A stretch of 64,000 bases of DNA from Girardinichthys multiradiatus (lineage: Eukaryota; Chordata; Actinopteri; Cyprinodontiformes; Goodeidae), in contig NC_061801.1 in assembly GCF_021462225.1 (NCBI RefSeq), forward strand, positions 10,970,125 to 11,034,124. The letters run 5' to 3'. A program made the translations under genes and the position numbers. This document shows positions 13,140-24,900 of the stretch, one piece after another. Each line of letters begins with the position of its first letter. Position 1 is the first letter of the stretch. The notes under the pieces were generated by a model. That model saw only the letters and a program-made list of their open reading frames with translations. It had not been told where the DNA came from and ran no database searches.

Positions 13140-13660
13140 CTACATGTTTTATTTTTAACAATTTGTCATATTACAACCACAACCATGTGTTTTATTGGAA
13201 CTGAATGTTTGAAGCCAGTACAAAGTAGGGCATAATTGTGAAGTGGAAGAAAAGTCATTCATGTTGATGAGTTTATATGACCAGGAGGGCTTTCTCCATA
13301 TGTTTGCTGTAAATCTACATGAGTTGTGACTACTTGTGGATTTCTTCACAACAATGGCGTTGTGCTTGTCTTCCACAAACTCAGATTTGTGGAGTACATA
13401 ACTAATAGTTGTCCTATCAACAGATTCTTCCACCTGAGCTGCTAATGTCTGCTGCTCCACCAGACTTCCCATGGGCTTTATGACTCCCAATATCTAAAAC
13501 ATGAGTTGTCTAACAAATCTGTGTAACCATCAGAAAACAGCTGAAACAAACTGCACACATGTGGACTCTATTTACCAATTCAGTACAGCAGTTGGTTGTA
13601 CTGGATTTTATTCAAGGGCATCAGAGAAAAGTAGCCCAAATTCAAATGACACACTTTCTT
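13140..13660 (-). mobile_element. Shortened family F Tc1 remnant between BHMT and JMY
   Basis: Blocks such as 'actaatagttgtcctatcaa' (13401-13420) and 'cttccacctgagctg' belong to the same degenerate Tc1 family as in BHMT intron 3, with its middle deleted. No intact frame. Confidence 0.6.
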
Positions 13661-15429
13661 TTTTTTTTTTTTTTGTCTTTTGCGTTATCAACTTATTAAC
13701 TTGAAAAATATAATTCATTGTATAAATACCACGTAGCAACCAAATGTTTGATGGAGGATTTGGTTTTTTGTCCACCTGAACAGTTAAGATGAGAGAAAAG
13801 AGGAAAAAACACTTTTTGTCATAATTTAACTAGTCACAAAAATAAGAAGGTAATGTGTTTAAGTGTCTTTTTGAGTTGAGATTAAAACTTGATGTGAGGT
13901 TTTGTGCCAGTGTAACAGAATACTTTGACATGGTTAGTATGCTCTTTTCCAAAAAGGGAACAACTTGGATGCACTAACTGTGTGCTGACATGTTTTAAAC
14001 CCTGAGAGTCCTAAGGGAGTTTTTGATTTCCTGTTTAATGGGTTCTGAGTCTGCAAGTAACACGGCATGAAGTGTTTTTTTTTTCTATTGAAAGAGTTAC
14101 CTTGCTTGAAAACATATTTCTTTCACTTAATATCCAAACACACCTTACCTCATTGAACCAACTTGAGTTTTCACACCCGTTATCAGAGATTTTTTTTTAT
14201 CTTTGGTCAAGGTATTCAAATGTACATACCTTGAGTAAGAATGTAAAATGGTTAGTCATTTAAAAAACGAAATAGTTATATGACAGTTATGTTTCATCAC
14301 AGCATATCTACAATTTCTCAAGTTCCAACAGTAAATCTCTTTATAAAGTATTTGCGTTTTGTTTAACAAATCTACATCAACACCGATTTAACCTGAAAGC
14401 TTTCTTGAACTGTAAAAATACCGGGGGTCAGATAATAAAAACAGAAAATACACGAGCATTAAGACGAAAAGAACATAAGCAATGTTTCTACTCAATGTGA
14501 TAAAAAGGAATACAAACTGGTAACGATTTGCTTCCATAATTTTGGTCCACTTTGCTTGCTATATGCATCAATTGGCCGACAGAACGTGCTGTACGTAATT
14601 GCGTCATGGATTTGCCCACGTGTAGATGTTTATGCTCCTCGTGCACGTCGGCTGAAGGAGGAAAGGAGGTTTAACAAAGTCCGAGTGCGCTTGAGACAAA
14701 TTAAAAAACATTCAAATAAATTACTTACAATAAAATATGAGATATTACTGGTACATTATGTATAGTCTTTGTATTTTATTAAAATAAACCTCGAAAAAAA
14801 AAGGCATAACCTTGTGCTGCCTTCACGGGACATGGGATAGATCCAGATGGTCTTTGACTAAAAGGCTTAAAGCAAAAAAATACTTTCAGTGGCTCTCGGT
14901 TGTGAAGATTTTAATAGTTCCACAGTAAATCATTACCTCTAGACAGATAATTAAAATACAAACAATCCATGAGGATACAAACTCTTAGTTCGATTTAATA
15001 AAGACACCGTGGGTCCTGTAGAAGACAGGACAAATTTACAAGAAAGCTAAAACGCCAATTATTCCACATCTTTGAATAAAACCTAACGTCCTCCATTTTC
15101 TCTACTATTTCGCCTCTTTGAAATGGTAACCTGTCTGTGGTGCTTTTAATTAAATAAGATCAATACAACTGTCTTGACTCAGTTTAGCAAGCTCACCATA
15201 CTGTTTGTCAAATCATCTCTTTTAAAGGTCCATATAAACATGTAAAATATAGGACAGCATTGCTGAGAACAGTAAAAACAAACAAAACAGTGATAGAAAA
15301 ATCAAAAAGACCGTTATTAAGGAGTGAGGTAAAATACATTTAGATTGAAGATAGCGGTTTTTTATTTGAAATGATGAACAAAAATCATTAAACACTGTTT
15401 TTCCGATTAAACTGGGGACACTGAACGTA
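13661..15429. other. Intergenic AT-rich DNA between BHMT and JMY
   Basis: No gene, RNA gene or clear repeat was seen in about 1.8 kb. Small open frames are short and unsupported. Confidence 0.5.
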
Positions 15430-15918
15430 ACATGTGGCGTGTTAAACCCCTCCCCGGATTTGACCGACACGCACGCACCTTGTGCTTGTAAACAGAAGCT
15501 CACACGTGACGCAGGGAGCAGAACCAAGTCGCGCGACCGCATTGTCTAATCGGACAAAGGAGCTCGAGCTTCGGCCAGGTGAGCGGCCAGGTGTTATGGC
15601 AACCGACGCTATGTGCCGCAACACGAAGCAGAGTTTTTGCTCTTTTAAAGACCGACGTCTGGTTACGCGTTTTGTCGCTTGAACTTAATGTCTGAACCGC
15701 AAGTCCTGAAGCTCGGTGGGATAACGTCGTTCTCTGCGTGTTCGCTGCTCTCACGCACGCAGCGGGGTTAACTGGAGAGCCTTTGTTGTTTCAACGCTAA
15801 ATCTGGCTGATATTCTGTGGCGCTGTCGTCAACTAGCAGTAGCCTTTAGCCTCGACGTCAGAACAAATTTATTTCCGAACAACATCCATCCGTGTGTGTT
15901 ATTTATTGGCTGGATGAG
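15430..15918 (+). promoter_or_regulatory. jmy: CpG-rich promoter and 5' UTR region of JMY
   Basis: In an otherwise AT-rich setting this stretch is rich in CpG and ends at the JMY start codon. No TATA box is placed near the ATG, as expected for a CpG-type promoter. Elements by eye: an E-box CACGTGAC at 15503-15510, a half X-box ATGGCAACC near 15595-15603, and a half CRE GACGTCAG at 15854-15861. The transcription start is not determinable. Confidence 0.5.
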
Positions 15919-18900
15919 ATGTCATTCGCCATGGAGGATAATTTGGAGTCCGGATGGGTGTCAGTCCGACCCAGAGTGTTCGACGAGAAAGAGAGGCATA
16001 AATTTGTTTTCATCGTGGCCTGGAACGACATCGAGGGAAAGTTCGCCATAACCTGCCACAACAGAACCGTCCAGAAACGGAACACTTTTCTGGACCTGGA
16101 TTGTAGCCCCGCTGCTGCGCTTCCCGTCCCCGCTGCTGCTAAAAGTCCGGCCAAAGCGAAAAAAGATGAAGCCTGTCAAGCTGTTGAAGTTAGACCGCAC
16201 TCTGTCCCGACAGGAAAAACCACAACAGACACCGGAGCTGGAGACACAAAGGCTTTAAAAGACGACAGGTTAAAGGCATTCGAGTGCGTTAGTCACACAT
16301 TAGGGTCCTGGAATATTGTGACGTCTAAGGAGATGGATTTGGAGATCCTGGACTCAGTGGATGTTCCTTCGCCTCCTGAAGATGCAGACCCAGGAGACGG
16401 TGAGACTAACCTCCGCGAGGACTTCAGCTGGGCCGCCCTGTTCTCCTTCCAGGACCTGCGAGCGGCCCATCAGCAACTGTGCGCCGTGAACTCGAATCTG
16501 GAGCCTTGCCTCCCCTCATTCCCCGAGGAGCAATCCGGCGTGTGGACGGTGCTGTTCGGTGCCAGGGGGATGTCGCAGCGGGAGACGGACGCGCTGTGCT
16601 ACCAGCTGCAGGTGTACCTGGGTCATGCCCTGGACACCTGCGGCTGGAAGATCCTCTCTCAGGTGCTTTTCTCCGAGAGTGACGACACAGAGGAGTACTA
16701 CGAGAGCCTGAGTGAGCTGAGGCAGAAAGGCTATGAGGATGCACTGGAGACGGCCAAAAGGCGCATGCAGGAGGTAAGTTATGTTTTTTTTTTTATAGTT
16801 TACCTTTAAAAACCTCATCATTTAATGACATGGGATGCTTTAATTATACCAAAACACATATGTGTGCTGTTTATGATCAACATTTACATTGTTGAGCCCC
16901 CTGTTCTCCGGACACCCTCCCCCCACCACCCCCCCCACCCATGGTCTACCATCTGTTGCTGCACACTCAGAGAGCAGTAATATGATCTGGTCTGGCCAGA
17001 CATCCCACTCCAGTTGGCTGAATAGTAAGGAGGAAGTTACATAGAAACATAGGAGAACAAATGGAGGTGGGGTTACACAGTGATGTGTCACCACAGCTGT
17101 TGGCTTTGTTTCAGTGTTATCCCACATAACTGAAGACATTTATTTCGTCTAACTAGCATGGGAATAAAAGCTGCCAACATTTTTAGTTTTCTCTGTGTCA
17201 AATATCGCCTTCCTGTTGAAGCAAACTATAGGGCATTCCTAAAGTATTTATACCAGTTTTATACCAACGTTTACATTTTTTCGTGTTGCAACTAACCATA
17301 CTCAGCGGATAGTGGGATTTCAAAGCAAAGCATAATAGCGAAGTGGATGGAAAATTGTTTAAATATGAAAAAAAAAAAAAAAGTGGTCTACATTCAGATT
17401 TGGCCCCATTTGTTCTGAAATCCTGTAATGTAAATCAGCTGGCTTTAGAAGTCAATACAGTAAATAAAGTCCTTTTTCTTAAATGTTTTGAACCACCTTT
17501 CGCTACATTCCCACAGCATGATGCTGCCACCGCCATTTCTCTTGCCCCTTCCATGAGAGCCACGGAGTGTACAGAAGGTGTAAAGGAAGCTGAATAGATA
17601 TTCACCCCACTTATAAGGAGCCTGTTCCTTATCCTTTCACAATTATGTACTCGTTTGTGTTTGTGACGGGACAAAATTTGAACTACTTCAAATGCATGTA
17701 AGTACTTTAATAAGTACCTGTGAAATCGAAGTAAAAAAGCAGTTGTAAAGACGTGTTTGATGGAGCAGAAATGAAGCCGATGGCGAGTCGTTCATCACCC
17801 TAGCTATGTTCAACTAGTTGATTCGCAAACAGCTGAAGTGAAGGCTCGGCCACACCAAAATAACCTGCGGAGTGAATAAGAGACTCGTATACAGGTCCTT
17901 CTCAAAAAATTAGCATATTGTGATAAAGTTCATTATTTTCTATAATGTCATGATGAAAATTTAACGTTCATATATTTTAGATTCATTGCACACTAACTGA
18001 AATATTTCAGGTCTTTTATTGTCTTAATACGGATGATTTTGGCATACAGCTCATGAAAACCCAAAATTCCTATCTCACAAAATTAGCATATTTCATCCGA
18101 CCAATAAAAGAAAAGTGTTTTTAATACAAACAACGTCAACCTTCAAATAATCATGTACAGTTATGCACTCAATACTTGGTCGGGAATCCTTTGGCAGAAA
18201 TGACTGCTTCAATGCGGCGTGGCATGGAGGCAATCAGCCTGTGGCACTGCTGAGGTCTTATGGAGGCCCAGGATGCTTCGATAGCGGCCTTTAGCTCATC
18301 CAGAGAGTTGGGTCTTGAGTCTCTCAACGTTCTCTTCACAATATCCCACAGATTCTCTATAGGGTTCAGGTCAGGAGAGTTGGCAGGCCAATTGAGCACA
18401 GTGATACCATGGTCAGTAAACCATTTACCAGTAGTTTTGGCACTGTGAGCAGGTGCCAGGTCGTGCTGAAAAATGAAATCTTCATCTCCATAAAGCTTTT
18501 CAGCAGATGGAAGCATGAAGTGCTCCAAAATCTCCTGATAGCTAGCTGCATTGACCCTGCCCTTGATAAAACACAGTGGACCAACACCAGCAGCTGACAC
18601 GGCACCCCAGACCATCACTGACTGTGGGTACTTGACACTGGACTTCTGGCATTTTGGCATTTCCTTCTCCCCAGTCTTCCTCCAGACTCTGGCACCTTGA
18701 TTTCCGAATGACATGCAGAATTTGCTTTCATCCGAAAAAAGTACTTTGGACCACTGAGCAACAGTCCAGTGCTGCTTCTCTGTAGCCCAGGTCTGGGGAA
18801 TGCGGCACCTGTAGCCCATTCCCTGCACACGCCTGTGCACGGTGGCTCTGGATGTTTCTACTCCAGACTCAGTCCACTGCTTCCGCAGGTCCCCCAAGGT

Positions 18901-21900
18901 CTGGAATCGGCCCTTCTCCACAATCTTCCTCAGGGTCCGGTCACCTCTTCTCGTTGTGCAGCGTTTTCTGCCACACTTTTTCCTTCCCACAGACTTTCCA
19001 CTGAGGTGCCTTGATACAGCACTCTGGGAACAGCCTATTTGTTCAGAAATTTCTTTCTGTGTCTTATCCTCTTGCTTGAGGGTGTCAATAGTGGCCTTCT
19101 GGACAGCAGTCAGGTCGGCAGTCTTACCCATGATTGGGGTTTTGAGTGATGAACCAGGCTGGGAGTTTTAAAGGCCTCAGGAATCTTTTGCAAGTGTTTA
19201 GAGTTAACTCGTTGATTCAGATGATTAGGTTCATAGCTCGTTTAGAGACCCTTTTAATGATATGCTAATTTTGTGAGATAGGAATTTTGGGTTTTCATGA
19301 GCTGTATGCCAAAATCATCCGTATTAAGACAATAAAAGACCTGAAATATTTCAGTTAGTGTGCAATGAATCTAAAATATATGAATGTTAAATTTTCATCA
19401 TGACATTATGGAAAATAATGAACTTTATCACAATATGCTAATTTTTTGAGAAGGACCTGTATTTATAGGTGATACGTCGGTCTTTTCTGACACACATTTT
19501 TAGAGCTAATGGCAACAAACTTGTTTTATCGGCTCATTTTCTAGGTCCAACCTGCATTAACATCTGACTATGGCTGACAGATCTTTCAGGATGCAGCTAT
19601 TTTTCAGAGGCTTTTTGTTAGGTGGTTTCTTTAGTGATTCTCTGTCATTTCAAGTGGCTTGCTTTGGTTCCCGATCCCACAATGCAGTGTGGGAATTCTG
19701 TTGGCGTTTTTATCATCAAACTAGTCCCCTACATCTTTACTACAGTATTTATTTCTGAAAGCTGAAATCATACCTGATCTGCTCTCAGCAGTGCTGTTAA
19801 TTGTTTTAAGAAGCCAACAGTTCTTCTCTGGTGGTCTGTCGTAGCACAAGTGGGGTAAGAATTTCTTCCTGTCTGTTGTAGTTCACAAGTAAAAATGGCA
19901 CACCTGCGAGGCTTTTGTTGGTCACGTCAAATTTAGATTTCTCAGCCACATTCGTCTTGATTCCTTGTTTGATATCAGCTGATGTCTGGATATTTCTGAA
20001 CTTTGAAAGCACAGACAAAAAAACAAGAAATTTAGCTAAACTGCAAACCAGTTAGTTCAATAAGGTAGCTTCCTGCACATGATTAGGCGCTAAAACAAGC
20101 TTCTTTACTGCAGCTGCCACATTCATTCAAAGAATTGGAATCGAGAATGGCAAGGTCTGCTTGGCTGCATTATCTAGTGGGATATCTCATATTTTAAGGG
20201 CCATGCATGTCAATTCTATATGCCAGTGATATATTTGTAATGTCTGATAGACTTTTACTGTCCTTAATGTTCACATTTGATGTATAATGTTATTGGGCGC
20301 AATGCTTAAGCTCACAAAGAGAGTTGGAGAGTTTATGGTTAAGTAAAGAAGAAGAAGAAGAAATAAGAATCTGGGCAAAGTGGGATAATTGTTATCAATG
20401 TCATCATCGCTATATTTAGCAACAGAATATAGCGATGATTCTATTACCAAATATAATATTCAATTCAGTTTTATTTATATACCGCCAATTCACAACACAT
20501 GTTGTCTCAAGGCACTTCACAACAGTCAGGTACATACAGTACATTCCAATTAATTCTAACCATTGAACAGTGCAGTCGGAGTTAGCTTTTTATTCAAATT
20601 GGATAAAAAACTTTTCTGTCTAAGGAAACCCAGCAGATTGCATCCAGTCAGTGACTTGCAGCATTCCCTCCTCCTGGATGAGCATGTAGAGACAGTGGAC
20701 AGTCACTGGCGTTGACTTTGCAGCAATCTCTCATACTGAGCATGTATGTAGCGACAGTGGAGAGGAAAAACTCCCTTTTAACAGGAAGAAACCTCCAGCA
20801 GAACCAGGCTCAGTGTGAGCGGCCATCTGCCACGACCGACTGGGGGTTAGACAGAACAGAGCAGAGACACAAAAAGAACAAAGAAGCACTGATCCAGAAG
20901 TACTTTCTATGGGAAGGAAAAGTAAATGTTAATGGATGTAGCTCCTTTAGTTGTCCCACCTAGAAAGAAAGAACAGATAAACTCTGAACCAGTTTTCAAG
21001 GTTAGAGTAGCACATATAATTAGTTACAGTAAAAGCTCAGTCAATTTCCATGTCTAGGAGAGAGAAAGGGTTAAACACTAAAAGACAGGGCTATGTGGAT
21101 CATCGGTAGAGGGTGAGCATTAAGTTGTTGTCAGCAGAAGCTCGGACGATTCCCCTCTCCAGAAAGGTGTCACAGGTAGACACAGAGCCAGGCCAGGTGT
21201 AGCTTCTAGGAAGAGAAAAGAGAGAACAAGGTTAAAAGCTGAAATAACAGCAAACAATGCAAAATTGGAGAGTAGTGTGAGAATGTAGCGAAGAGGGTGA
21301 AAGTGGTCATTATGTCCTCCAGCAGCCTAAGCCTATAGCAGCATAACTACACAGATAGTTTCAGTTCAGATTATTTAGTTAAACGGCGCTTATTTACAAC
21401 AATGTCGTCTCAAGGCACCTCACAAAGGGTCCCACTGATGGTCATTGTTATACTAAAACCCACAAGGATTGGGGTACCTCTCTCTCTGTCAGACTGATTA
21501 TAACCATTGGAAAAGAGAAGGGGTCACACAGGTAGCAGAAATGGAGGGTGTGTTTGCACCTCAACCATAACTGAGCCGAATATGTATTATATCCACTAGC
21601 AGTTCAGTTAAGTGCCTTTAACCGTACACACGTTCCTATGGTACACTAGTCTGCTGTGCTGTACTTGAAAATACAGAAAAATAACCTTCCTTCACAGGAG
21701 TTTGTATTCAAGATGGAATTTACAGAAACCTTAAACAAACATAAACATTGGATGGATGGATGGAAAGAAACTACATTTATACAATGGGACATGAATAAAG
21801 TATGGAAAACATTTCAACTCTAGCCTGCTCCGGAAGCTGTAGGAATCCTGTAAGTTGTCTCTTTTAGTTCAGGATCATCAGTTAAGGTATTCATTACTGA

Positions 21901-24900
21901 AATAATTTGATTTTAAAGAGTATGAAAGTTGCAGCTGGCTGTCTTTTATTCAAGCTGGACCAATTAAATTCAGTTCAGTTTGTTGCAGCTTCTGCTCTTG
22001 GGTTTAGTGGGTTTTTTTGTGTTTTTATTTTTATTTTTATAAAGGGCACCGACAATTAGAACCTAGCAAATATTTCATGTTTCCATTTTCTGAACATCAG
22101 ATTATCTTTACTTGGGATTTAACATATTGCCTGTACTTAAAATCATTTGTTTTTTACAGTAACTATTGACATAGCCCAACATCTGTGAGAAACCCACTTT
22201 TGGATCTAATGTTGCCTCCCATTTAGTCAGAATTAGTTAGGAATGCTATCACACCTCCTTTAACTGCTTTCCAGTTGCAAGCTGGAAACCAGTGGTATGT
22301 GCTAATTGAGCTCAGTGAGCAGGCTACCAGTTGTTTGCAATGCAGGCCCATAACATTGTGTTTCTTAAAGGCACACAAACGTTCACAAACAAATGTTGGG
22401 ACATGTTGATTTAATGACACACAAACTGTCAAAAGTACAAATAAACAGTTATTGCTGCAACTTTCACTAACGTTTAATATACACAGCACCCATAAGAAAT
22501 TTAGAGGTGGATTTGTCCTATAAAGTTTTCATATTTTATCCAACAGGTATGGACACAAAATCAGAAACATATCACAGTATTGTAGTTGGGCTCACCTTTT
22601 GTGAAACTTGGCAACTACAGCGGTAATATTTACTCTGTTTTATTGGATTGCACATGTTTCTGTTTTTCAGGACAGTGAGTACCTTCCTAGTAAACCTGTA
22701 CTCTAGGCGGTGTGAGGGTGTACTGACCTGGTCCCAGTGTCTAATCGGGTTGAGACAGGATAAGAAAGAGGACCGACTGTTTTTACTCTTGTTTAACTAA
22801 ACTGTTGGTTGAGAAATGTATCAATGCACTTCCAAAGCAATCTGCAATTTTCTAGCTTTCTTGGGAAAATCCTAATAAATTGAGTTGCAATATTAATCAG
22901 CACACATTCTTGTAAAATATAGAAGAACTGTCAAATATTTCTAGCTAAAATGTTTTTACTTTTCATTAAGGCAATATCGGCTTTTGCCTGATTGGTTAGT
23001 TAATCTGGAGCAGCTGCAGGCTTAAGAAGTGTTTTTTTTTTTTTTAATTGCTGCACTGTCTGTCTGGTTTTATCACCCTCACTCTGAGAGACGGTGTCAG
23101 TGTCCAGACCTTGTTCTGACAGATAACTGGGCCAGACAGGACCAGAGCCACTTTGACCATCTTTTCTAATCTCTGACCTTCAAGAAACCCAAACCAGGTC
23201 ACTACGTGATACTGGTGGAGGAAAATGTTTCCTGACTCGCTCCTCCAAAACACCCAAAGTGGCTCAATAATATTTAGATCTGGTGACTGTGCAGGCCATG
23301 GGAGATGTTCAACTTCACTTTCATGTTCATCAAACCAATCTTTCACCAGTCTTGCTGTGTGTATTGGTGCATTGTCATCCTGATACACGCCTTCAGGATA
23401 CAATGTTTGAACCATTGGATGCACATGGTCCTCAAGAATGGTTCGGTAGTCCTTGGCAGTGATGCGCCCATCTAGCACAAGTATTGGGCCAAGGGAATGC
23501 CATGATATGGCAGCCCAAACCATCACTGATCCACCCCTATGCTTCACTCTGAGCATGCAACAGTCTGGGTGGTACGCTTCTTTGGGGCTTCTCCACACCG
23601 CAACTAGCCGGATGTGGGGAAAACGGTAAAGGTGGACTCATCAGAGAACAATACATGTTTCACATTGTCCACAGCCCAAGATTTGCGCTCCTTGCACCAT
23701 TGAAACCGACGTTTTGGCATTGACATGAGTGACCAAAGGTTTGGCTATAGCAGCCCGGCCGTGTATATTGACCCTGTGGAGCTCCCGACGGACAGTTCTG
23801 GTGGAAACAGGAGAGTTGAGGTGCACATTTAATTCTGCCATGATTTGGGCAGCCGTGGTTTTATGTTTTTTGGATACAATCCGGGTTAGCTTCTGAACAT
23901 CCCTTTCAGACAGCTTCCTCTTGCGTCCACAGTCAATCCTGTTGGATGTGGTTCGTCCTTCTTGGTGGTGTGCTGACATTACCCGGGATACCGTGGCTCT
24001 TGATACATCACAAAGACTTGCTGTCTTGGTCACAGATGCGCCAGCAAGACGTGCACCAACACAATATTTTGAGCAAAACTGTGCTCTTACCCTGCTAATT
24101 GAACCTTCACACTCTGCTCTTACTAGTGCAATGTGCAATCAATGAAGACTGGCTACCAGGCTGGTCCAATTTAGCCATGAAACCTCCCACACTAAAATGA
24201 CAGGTGTTTCAGTTTCATTGTCCAACCCTTGTAGTTGTGTGTATATATACAGTGCAGACCAAAAGTTTGGACACACCTTCTCATTCAAAGAGTTTTCTTT
24301 ATTTTCATGACTATGAATATTGTAGCTTCACATTGACGGCATCAAAACTATGAATTAACACATGTGGAATTATATACTGAACAAAAAAGTGTGAAACAAC
24401 TGAAAATATGTCTTATATTCTAGGTTCTTCAAAGTAACCACCTTTTGCTGTGATTACTGCTACGCACACTCTTGGCATTCTGTTGATGAGCTTCAAGAGG
24501 TAGTCACCTGAATTGGTTTTCCAACAGTCTTGAAGGAGTTCCCAAAGATGCTTAGCACTTGTTGGCCCTTTTGCCTTCACTCTGCGGTCCAGCTCACCCC
24601 AAACCATCTCGATTGGGTTCAGGTCCGGTGACTGTGGAGGATGGAGGACAGATCATCTGGCGCAGCACCCCATCACTCTCGTTCTTGGTCAAATAGCCCT
24701 TACACAGCCTGGAGGTGTGTTTGGGGTCATGGTCCTGTTGAAAAATAAATGATGATCGAACTAAACGCAAACCGGATGGAATAGCATGCCGCTGCAAGAT
24801 GCTGTGGTAGCCATGCTGGTTCAGTATGCCTTCAATTTTGAATAAATCCCCAACAGTGTCACCAGCAAATCACCCCCACACCATCACACCTCCTCCTCCA

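Noticed and set aside
16424..16744. Antisense open frames across JMY exon 1
   Set aside because: GC-rich coding sequence on the plus strand gives long antisense frames by chance; the JMY frame explains the conservation pattern.
18169..19131. Fully functional Tc1 transposase
   Set aside because: No stop, but 14 residues next to the catalytic core are missing relative to the second copy, so activity is unlikely.
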